Of a stretch of 64,000 nt of DNA, positions 54,104-62,000 are shown piece by piece. The translations under genes were made by a program, and so were the position numbers. How positions within the stretch are numbered: position 1 is the first letter of the stretch; each line of letters starts with the position of its first letter. The notes below the pieces were generated by a model, which was not told where the DNA came from, did not search any database, and worked only from the letters and a program-made list of their open reading frames with translations. This stretch comes from Winogradskyella arenosi. Its GTDB lineage: Bacteria; Bacteroidota; Bacteroidia; Flavobacteriales; Flavobacteriaceae. The DNA lies in assembly GCF_003337305.1 (NCBI RefSeq), contig NZ_QPJO01000004.1, positions 124,001 through 188,000 on the forward strand, read 5' to 3'.

Positions 54104-54599
54104 AAAATCCAACACAAGAAAAATTATTATGGGGAGTATAGTTGCAACTTTAGTTGCCGCTACTCCCTTTTTATTTTATATCTACGAGTACGTACCAGAT
54201 ACAAAAACTTGGGATACCTTTGTAGGGACTTACCACAGCAATTACTATAAAAGTGCTAATGTTGGGATCTGGGTTCTAATGATGAAGTTTGTTCCGTTAT
54301 TGTTATCCTTACTTTGGTTTCTAACTTGTCGTCATTGGTGGTACCATGCCTTATTAATTCCTATTGTGATGTTTTCGTTTCAGACCATTAGTGCTTTTAA
54401 TGATGAAGTGCTTTTTATGGACGAACTACATATTGTTTGGTTACTTCCATTTATGGCTATCGTTTTTCCGTCTATTTATTTAATACGGGCCAAAATGTTT
54501 AATAAGATTAACAACGCCGACAAAACTCTGACTGAAATGGAAGAGGAATTTATGATTAGACCTAAAGGGGTTTGGAGTAGAATAAAACAGTATTTTTAG
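54045..54599 (+). CDS. Conserved membrane protein, three to four helices
   Basis: A 184-residue protein with about four hydrophobic segments (residues 27-47, 74-96, 98-117 and 128-148) and charged ends. The start MDKLHSKLTKENLKFQRGD lies inside the 48-residue peptide gene in another frame; a start at 54129 (MGSIVATLVAA) would remove the overlap, but the first block looks like genuine protein sequence, so the longer form is kept. The family is unrecognised. It is downstream of the same promoter as the small peptide. Confidence 0.75.
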   Translation: MDKLHSKLTKENLKFQRGDKKSNTRKIIMGSIVATLVAATPFLFYIYEYVPDTKTWDTFVGTYHSNYYKSANVGIWVLMMKFVPLLLSLLWFLTCRHWWYHALLIPIVMFSFQTISAFNDEVLFMDELHIVWLLPFMAIVFPSIYLIRAKMFNKINNADKTLTEMEEEFMIRPKGVWSRIKQYF

Positions 54600-54752
54600 A
54601 CAAGGTCTCAGATCGCTATAAATTTTATAACGTTTACACTAATAACATTACGGTAAGTCTAATATTTCCTGGCACAGCTATAATTTAATAACCGCTTAAG
54701 TACACTTCATTTTTTATTTGAATTGATTTAAATCCATCAATATCTCATGGTA

Positions 54753-54774
54753 TTTGCTATATTGCAATAGCAAA
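54753..54774. repeat. Inverted repeat upstream of ald
   Basis: Arms TTTGCTAT (54753-54760) and ATAGCAAA (54767-54774) around ATTGCA, 19 bases before the alanine dehydrogenase start. Position and symmetry fit a regulator-binding site or a leader hairpin; no exact -7 box is visible. Confidence 0.4.
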
Positions 54775-54793
54775 CCAAAGTCAGTCACTTCAA

Positions 54794-55993
54794 ATGAGTA
54801 TGTCATTATCTCCATTTACAAAAGCCCAATTATTACCCCAGGAAGAAACCTTAGAAATCTTAAAAAAGAAAGGCGAACTCTTTATCGGAATTCCTAAAGA
54901 AGCTGAATTCCAAGAACGTCGGGTTTGCTTAACTCCAGACGCGGTATCAGCATTAACCGCTAATGGACACCGTGTATTGTTTGAATCTGGCGCAGGAGAA
55001 GGTGCTAATTTTAAAGACAAAAGTTATAGTGACGCTGGCGCAGAAGTTACAAAAGACACCGCAAAAGTCTACTCCTGCCCTATTGTTCTTAAGGTTGAAC
55101 CGCCATCTTTAGAAGAAATTAAACTGATTAATCCACAAACGCTTTTAATTTCTGCATTACAAATTAAAACACAAAGTAAATCGTATTTCGAAGCTCTAGC
55201 CAAAAAACGTATTACCGCTTTAGCTTTTGAATATATTAAAGATGACGACGGCCAATATCCTGCCGTTAGTTCTTTAAGTGAAATCGCTGGAACCGCATCC
55301 ATATTAATTGCTTCGGAATTACTCTCTAATGTTAACGGTGGTAATGGTTTAATGATGGGTAATATTAACGGTGTTCCGCCAGCAGAAGTCGTTATTTTAG
55401 GCGCAGGAACCGTTGGTGAATTCGCCGCACGTTCAGCTATTGGTCTAGGTGTTAATGTAAAGGTATTTGATAGCTCTATTACAAAATTACGTCGACTGCA
55501 AAACAAACTAGGGCGCTCTATCTATACCTCAACCATGCAACCTAAAAATATTTTAAAAGCCTTAAAGCGTTGCGATGTCGCGATAGGTGCTGTCCGTGGC
55601 ACCAACAGAGCCCCGATTGTGGTCACAGAAAGTATGGTTTCTCATATGAAAACCGGTTCCGTAGTTATCGATGTAAGTATAGACATGGGCGGCTGTTTTG
55701 AAACCAGTGAAGTCACTTCTCATGATTATCCTACGTTTGACCACAATGGAGTCATCCATTATTGTGTTCCTAATATTCCGGCACGATATTCGAGAACAGC
55801 CTCAGTTTCAATAAGTAATATTTTTACACCTTACCTCTTAGAGATTGGTGAGTATGGTGGTATAGAAAATGCCTTGCGTTTTGACAGAGGTTTAAAAAAT
55901 GGGTTGTATTTTTACCACGGCATTTTAACTAATAAATCCGTTGCAGAATGGTTTGGCTTAGAATATAGCGATGCTAATTTATTAATTTTCTAA
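54794..55993 (+). CDS. ald: Alanine dehydrogenase
   Basis: A 399-residue NAD-dependent enzyme of the AlaDH/PNT family, interconverting alanine and pyruvate plus ammonia. Marks are FIGIPKEAEFQERRVCLTPDAV near the start, the nucleotide loop ILGAGTVGEFAARSAIGLG and VIDVSIDMGGCFETSE before the end. It is longer at the N-terminus (about 30 residues) than the typical 370-residue enzyme, as in other Bacteroidota versions. An inverted repeat lies upstream. Confidence 0.93.
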   Translation: MSMSLSPFTKAQLLPQEETLEILKKKGELFIGIPKEAEFQERRVCLTPDAVSALTANGHRVLFESGAGEGANFKDKSYSDAGAEVTKDTAKVYSCPIVLKVEPPSLEEIKLINPQTLLISALQIKTQSKSYFEALAKKRITALAFEYIKDDDGQYPAVSSLSEIAGTASILIASELLSNVNGGNGLMMGNINGVPPAEVVILGAGTVGEFAARSAIGLGVNVKVFDSSITKLRRLQNKLGRSIYTSTMQPKNILKALKRCDVAIGAVRGTNRAPIVVTESMVSHMKTGSVVIDVSIDMGGCFETSEVTSHDYPTFDHNGVIHYCVPNIPARYSRTASVSISNIFTPYLLEIGEYGGIENALRFDRGLKNGLYFYHGILTNKSVAEWFGLEYSDANLLIF

Positions 55994-56029
55994 ACGGTCT
56001 TAATTTAAGGACAAGTCATTTTATTTACT

Positions 56030-56410
56030 ATGAAATTTATACATCGATTAGGCTACTATCTTGGTGGTTTTGCATTAGGTTTAATTCTTTTGTTATTTTT
56101 TTTGAATGGAAAAGATGCCTCTTGTGATTATGGTCCGAATGCGCGGACCGTTAAAAACATCAGCTCTAAGCCTTTTCAATATTCTGAAAAAGCCGCTTTT
56201 TTTATTGAAAAAGAAGCTTTAGATTCTACAACTGTTGTAAATTTAGTAAAGTTTGGAGATGTAGATTTTTCACATAGCCAAACAAACGTTGATTCTTGCA
56301 AAGTGTACCGTATAGAAAACAGTTATAAGCAACGTGATTTAGAATTAATGATTAAAAATTGCGACTCTGTGTCCACAGTTCTCAATATTTTATATAAAAC
56401 AAACTCATAA
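56030..56410 (+). CDS. DUF4258 membrane-anchored protein
   Basis: A 126-residue protein with one N-terminal transmembrane segment (about 7-25) and a small extracytoplasmic domain resembling DUF4258 (EALDSTTVVNLVKFGDVDFSHSQT, YRIENSYKQRDLELMIKNCDS). Two cysteines after the membrane segment (in DASCDYG and VDSCKVY) and one near the end. Function unknown. It lies 36 bases after ald and may be co-transcribed. Confidence 0.8.
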   Translation: MKFIHRLGYYLGGFALGLILLLFFLNGKDASCDYGPNARTVKNISSKPFQYSEKAAFFIEKEALDSTTVVNLVKFGDVDFSHSQTNVDSCKVYRIENSYKQRDLELMIKNCDSVSTVLNILYKTNS

Positions 56411-56479
56411 GCATTACTGATATATAGATCTTTCTAAGGTCTTAAACAATACAGTGGCTTAACAATATACAATTTCATT

Positions 56480-57499
56480 ATGAAAGTTCTAGTTACAGGA
56501 GCAGCGGGTTTTGTTGGGTATCATACCTCAAAACTATTAATATCTAAAGGTTATGATGTTTTTGGTTTAGATAATTTAAATGATTATTATGACGTTAACC
56601 TTAAGCTTTCTCGATTAACAGAATTGGGCATTGCTAAGGAAGACGCCTTAAAGTTTCATAATACTTGCCATAGTAAAACTAGCGATTTTAAGTTCATCCG
56701 AATGAATCTTGAAGATCGACAGGAATTACCAAAGTTATTCAAAAATGAAGAATTTGACATTGTATGTAATCTTGCAGCGCAAGCCGGTGTTCGTTATAGT
56801 TTAGAGAACCCTGAAGCTTATGTAGATTCTAACGTTGTTGGTTTTCTAAATATCTTAGAATGCTGTAGAGATTACCACATAAAACATTTAGTTTACGCGA
56901 GTAGTTCTAGTGTTTATGGTACAAACAAAAAAGTTCCTTTTTCTACATCAGATAACGTAGACCATCCTATTAGCCTTTATGCAGCCACAAAAAAATCTAA
57001 TGAATTAATGGCGCATACTTACAGTCATTTGTTTAAAATCCCTACTACAGGTTTAAGATTTTTTACCGTTTATGGACCTTGGGGACGACCAGATATGGCC
57101 ATGTTTTTATTTACCGATGCTATCGTAAATAACCGACCTATTAAAGTCTTTAACCACGGGAAAATGGAACGCGATTTTACTTATGTGGATGATATTGTGG
57201 AAGGTGTAGTGCGTGTCATAGAGAAATCACCAAAAACTAGAATCGACAATCAAGAGTATTATAAACTCTATAATATTGGTAATAATAGTTCCGTAAAATT
57301 ATTAGACTTTATTCAAGAAATTGAATTGAATTTAGATAAGATTGCTGAGAAAAATATGATGGACATTCAACCTGGAGATGTTGAACGTACTTGGGCCGAC
57401 GTAGACGAACTAATTAAAGATTATGATTACCAACCTAACACATCCATTAAAGCGGGTGTAAAAATGTTTATAGATTGGTACAAAGAATATTACAAATAA
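56480..57499 (+). CDS. NAD-dependent epimerase, UDP-glucuronate 4-epimerase type
   Basis: A 339-residue extended SDR: GAAGFVGYHTSKLL nucleotide loop, LDNLNDYYDVNLKLSRL (the specific mark of UDP-glucuronate 4-epimerases), YASSSSVYG, catalytic YAATK and RFFTVYGPWGRPDMA. It should convert UDP-glucuronate to UDP-galacturonate in the cytoplasm. The next gene makes the UDP-glucuronate substrate, so the two form a pathway pair for surface polysaccharide. Confidence 0.9.
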   Translation: MKVLVTGAAGFVGYHTSKLLISKGYDVFGLDNLNDYYDVNLKLSRLTELGIAKEDALKFHNTCHSKTSDFKFIRMNLEDRQELPKLFKNEEFDIVCNLAAQAGVRYSLENPEAYVDSNVVGFLNILECCRDYHIKHLVYASSSSVYGTNKKVPFSTSDNVDHPISLYAATKKSNELMAHTYSHLFKIPTTGLRFFTVYGPWGRPDMAMFLFTDAIVNNRPIKVFNHGKMERDFTYVDDIVEGVVRVIEKSPKTRIDNQEYYKLYNIGNNSSVKLLDFIQEIELNLDKIAEKNMMDIQPGDVERTWADVDELIKDYDYQPNTSIKAGVKMFIDWYKEYYK

Positions 57500-57522
57500 G
57501 GCCCTACAATAAAAAAAAAAAT

Positions 57523-57530
57523 TATTTTTG
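57523..57530 (+). promoter_or_regulatory. -7 promoter box for ugd
   Basis: TATTTTTG, an exact TAnnTTTG match, 24 bases after the epimerase stop and 109 bases before the ugd ATG, giving a leader of about 100 bases. Confidence 0.5.
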
Positions 57531-57541
57531 ACCTTCATATA

Positions 57542-57573
57542 AAAGGCAGGTTCCTTAATTAGGACATCTGCCT
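57542..57573 (+). repeat. Hairpin in the ugd 5' leader
   Basis: Outer arms AAGGCAG (57542-57548) and CTGCCTT (57567-57573) enclose TCCT/AGGA (57551-57554 and 57560-57563). It lies just after the predicted transcription start and has no T-run, so it may stabilise or regulate the mRNA. Confidence 0.45.
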
Positions 57574-57638
57574 TAAACATTAAATGTAAATAACTCAATA
57601 TATAATACTTGAGTACAATATAAGATAAACTTAAAAGC

Positions 57639-59018
57639 ATGAAAATCACAAAAATTTGTTGCATTGGCGCGGGTTATGTAGGTGGACCAACAATGGCAGT
57701 AATTGCAAAGAAAAATCCTAATATTAAAGTAACTATCGTAGATATCAATGAAGCACGTATTGCTGCATGGAACGACGAAGATGTTTCTAACTTACCTATT
57801 TATGAGCCTGGTTTAGCTGAAATAGTAAAAGAAACAAGAGGGAAAAACTTATTTTTCACAACTGCAATTGACGAAGCTATTAAGGAATCTGAAATGATTT
57901 TCATTTCTGTTAATACCCCTACCAAAACCTATGGAAAAGGAAAAGGTATGGCTGCAGATTTAAAATACGTAGAACTTTGTGCTAGAAATATTGCTGAAGT
58001 TGCTACAACAGATAAAATTGTGGTTGAAAAATCAACGTTACCTGTTAGAACAGCTCAAGCAATTAAGAGTATTCTACACAATACAGGAAGTGATGTTAAC
58101 TTTAGTATCTTATCTAACCCAGAATTTTTAGCGGAAGGAACAGCTATTGAAGATTTATTAAATCCAGACCGTGTGTTAATTGGTGGAGAATCTGAAGCTG
58201 CTATTGAAAGTCTTGCTAATGTTTACGGAAGTTGGGTTCCTCAAGATCGCATTTTAAGAACTAATGTTTGGTCTTCTGAATTATCAAAGCTTACTGCTAA
58301 CGCCTTTTTAGCACAACGTATTTCTTCTATAAATGCGATTTCTGAATTATGTGAACACACTGAAGCTAATGTAAATGAAGTTGCAAAAGCTATCGGTATG
58401 GATTCTCGTATAGGTTCTAAATTCCTTAATGCTTCAATTGGTTTTGGAGGGTCTTGTTTTCAAAAAGACATTTTAAACCTTGTTTATATTGCGCGTAGCT
58501 ACGGACTCACAGAAGTTGCTGATTATTGGGAACAAGTTATTATTCTTAACGATCACCAAAAGCGTCGTTTTTCTGACAATTTAATTAGCACGCTATACAA
58601 TACCGTATCTGGAAAAAAGATTGCAATGTTAGGTTGGGCCTTTAAAAAGGATACAAACGACACAAGAGAATCAGCTGCCATTTACGTGGCGGATCATTTA
58701 TTAAATGAACAAGCCAACATTGCTGTTTATGACCCTAAAGTGAATGAACAAAAGGTCTTAAATGATTTAAACTACTTAAATACACGTTCGGAAGACGAAA
58801 ACAAAGATTTAGTTACCTCTTTTAACAACCCCTATGAAGCGACTAAAGATGCTCATGCCGTAGCGATTATGACGGAATGGGATGAGTTTAAAACTTACGA
58901 TTGGCAGAAAGTTTACGATCAAATGAAAAAGCCAGCCTTTATTTTTGATGGTAGAAACATCTTAGATAAATCTGAAATGGAAGCTATTGGATTTGAATAT
59001 TCTTCAATTGGAAAATAA
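57639..59018 (+). CDS. ugd: UDP-glucose 6-dehydrogenase, eukaryote-like
   Basis: A 459-residue UDP-glucose dehydrogenase oxidising UDP-glucose to UDP-glucuronate with two NAD. It shows [50 protein letters not shown] and the catalytic Cys in [11 protein letters not shown]. The sequence style ([38 protein letters not shown]) is that of the animal/plant-like group of UGDHs rather than the short bacterial group. Its product feeds the adjacent epimerase. Bidirectional terminator downstream. Confidence 0.96.
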   Translation: MKITKICCIGAGYVGGPTMAVIAKKNPNIKVTIVDINEARIAAWNDEDVSNLPIYEPGLAEIVKETRGKNLFFTTAIDEAIKESEMIFISVNTPTKTYGKGKGMAADLKYVELCARNIAEVATTDKIVVEKSTLPVRTAQAIKSILHNTGSDVNFSILSNPEFLAEGTAIEDLLNPDRVLIGGESEAAIESLANVYGSWVPQDRILRTNVWSSELSKLTANAFLAQRISSINAISELCEHTEANVNEVAKAIGMDSRIGSKFLNASIGFGGSCFQKDILNLVYIARSYGLTEVADYWEQVIILNDHQKRRFSDNLISTLYNTVSGKKIAMLGWAFKKDTNDTRESAAIYVADHLLNEQANIAVYDPKVNEQKVLNDLNYLNTRSEDENKDLVTSFNNPYEATKDAHAVAIMTEWDEFKTYDWQKVYDQMKKPAFIFDGRNILDKSEMEAIGFEYSSIGK

Positions 59019-59034
59019 TTAAATTATAAGTCAT

Positions 59035-59073
59035 AAAAAAAAGCACTGAATGTTGAAATTCAGTGCTTTTTTT
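59035..59073. terminator. Bidirectional terminator between ugd and the giant T9SS gene
   Basis: Arms AAGCACTGAAT (59041-59051) and ATTCAGTGCTT (59058-59068) with A-run and T-run flanks, between two convergent stops (59018 and 59092). Confidence 0.85.
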
Positions 59074-59091
59074 ATACCATATATTGAGGTT

Positions 59092-62000
59092 TTAATCCAC
59101 AATAAGTTTTTTAGTCATACTTCTTTCTTGATCTACAAGCTTTATAAAATAGACCCCAGATTGTAATCCGCTGACTTCAATTTGTTTTGTTACCGTTAGC
59201 GATAAAGGCTCGTTGGTCACCCTCACCTGCTGCACTAATTTACCCGTCACTTCATAAATATTGATTACAGAAACATTCAATAAGCCCGATATTTTCACAT
59301 TAACGTAATCTGAAGCAGGATTCGGATACATCTCAAAAGTAAGTTCTACTTGTTCATCTTCCTCATCCTCTGGTAAACCTGAAGTACAATTTAAATTAAC
59401 CTCAACTTGCACTGTAGCCTCATCAAAATCTAAAGCATTAAAAACTGTCACAGTATAATCCGTCGTTTCTTCAGGAGACACGGTAATACTCGATGTTGTT
59501 TCTCCTGTACTCCATACATAGTCATCGCCGCCAGTCGCTTCTAAAGTTACCCATTCATCTAAACATATTAAGACATCTTCTCCTGCATCAGCAACAACAG
59601 GTTCAATAACATTGACAGTAACTTCTTGATCATCATAACAATTTCCTATAAATCCCCTTACGTGATAAGTTGTTGTCGTAGATGGACTCACCGCAATATT
59701 AGGCTGCGTAGCGCCGTTATCCCATTCATAGGTATTCGCCCCTTGAGCTGATAAGGTAACGAAATCACCACTTAAAATTTCAACCGTTGCGCCATTGGTA
59801 ATGGTAACCTCTGGACTAGGACCTACAAAGACTGTAACTTCATCCGAATCTTCTTGCACTCCCTCAGTAACCGTTACCGAATAGGTTGTTGTAGACAAAG
59901 GACTCACAACAATACTTTGCGTGGTTTCGCCGGTACTCCATAAATAGCTCTCACCTTCAGAAGCTATTAATTCCACTTCATAATCATCGTTTTCACAAAC
60001 CGAGACATCACTTCCTGCTGAGGCATGAAAAAGTGGTATTACTGTTACGGTTATTTCGGCTAATTCACTAGAACAAGAATTAGACATTCCAATGACCGTA
60101 TAAGTTGTTGTTTCAGTCGGACTTACCTCTATAGCGCTTGAAGTAGCTCCTGTATTCCACGAATAACTATTTGCGCCATTGGCGAATAACGTTACACTTT
60201 CACCCTCAATAAGCGTTACATTTTCACTTACAGATAAAACCGGTAATTCATGAACCGTCACCGTTACCTCATCGGAATTTGAATTTCCAAATGTATCAAA
60301 TACCGTTACCATGTAAGTTGTGGTTTCTTGTGGAGCTACCGTAATTGAAGCGGTTGTTACCCCATTATCCCAAGCATATATTTCACCTCCTGTTGCGGTA
60401 AGTGTGACACTTTCTCCTGAACAAATACTAACATCATTCCCTGCATTAGCATTAAGGGCCGGGATTACCGTTACGGTCACTTCTGCTGTGGCTTCGCATC
60501 CTGATTCTGAAATCCCTGTGACATTATAAGTCGTCGTTGAGGTTGGACTTACGTTAATTGTAGCTATTGTTTCGCCGGTACTCCAAGTATAGCCATCTGC
60601 ACCTGAAACTGTTAATTCCGTAGTTTCACCGGCCATAATTGTTAGATCTTCTGAAAGACTTAAGGTTGGTAAAGCACCTACCGTAACTGTTACCGCATCC
60701 GAATCTGAATTTCCATAAGAATCAAATACCGTTACCATGTAAGTTGTGGTTTCTTCTGGAAATACTGTAATTGAAGCGGTTGCTTCACCATTATCCCAAG
60801 TGTATGTTTCACCTCCTGTTGCGGTAAGTGTGACACTTTCTCCTGAACAAATACTAACATCGTTTCCTGCATTAGCATTAAGTTCTGGAATTACCGTTAC
60901 GGTCACTTCCGCGGTAGCTTCACATCCTGCTTCAGAAGTCCCGATAACACTATAAGTGGTCGTTTCCGTTGGACTTACACTAATTGTAGCTGTTGTAGCA
61001 CCTGTACTCCAAGTATAGCTATCTGTTCCTGAAACCGTTAATTCCGCAGTCTCACCCGCCATTATCATTAGATCTTCTGAAAGACTTAAGCTTGGTAAAG
61101 GACCTACCGTTACTGTTACCGTATCCGAATCTGAATTTCCATAAGCATCAAATACCGTAACCGCATAAGTTGTAGTATCTAATGGAGATACCGTAATTGA
61201 AGCAGTTGTTTCACCGTTATCCCAAGCATATGTTTCTCCTCCTGTTGCAGTAAGTGTGACACTTTCTCCTGAACACATACTAACATCATTCCCTGCATTA
61301 GCATTAAGTTCTGGAATTACCGTTACGGTCACTTCTGCTATGGCTTCACATCCGGCTTCAGAAATTCCTGTAACACTATAAGTGGTCGTTTCCGTTGGAC
61401 TTACACTAATTGTAGCTGTTGTAGCACCTGTACTCCAAGTATAGCTTTCTGCACCTGAAACTTCAAGAACCGTAGAAGATCCATCAATTATTGTTACATC
61501 ATTACTTAGTACCAATTCAGGCAAGGCATCAACCCATACGGTTACTTGATCATTACTAGAACAAAATCCTTCAAAAACTTCAACCGTATAAGTGGTGTTT
61601 TCAATAGGACTCACAGTTATACTTGCTGTCGTTTCACCTGTACTCCATAAATAAGATTCTCCTCCTTCCGCAGTTAACACCGTTTCACTATTCATACATA
61701 TGGTCTGATCGGCACCTGCATTAGCATTTGGAACCTCATTAACCGTCACGATAACGCTATCAGAATCTGAATTTCCAAATTCATCCATCACCGTTACGGT
61801 GTAAGTTGTCGTTTCTGAAGGGGTCACTGTTAAAGTAGGTCCCGTGTTACCCGTACTCCACAGATAATCTATTCCTCCTGAAGCATTAAGCGTTACACTC
61901 TCTCCTAAGCATATGGTTTCATCGTCTCCAGCATTAGCACTTAATTCTGCGACAACTGTAACCGTAACTTCCGCAGTTGTCGAACAGCCTTCTTCAGATT

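Noticed and set aside
60320..60955. Two nearly identical 69-codon open frames on the plus strand (60320-60529 and 60746-60955)
   Set aside because: They are antisense shadows of the repeat array, 426 bases apart because of its periodicity, with no start signals of their own.
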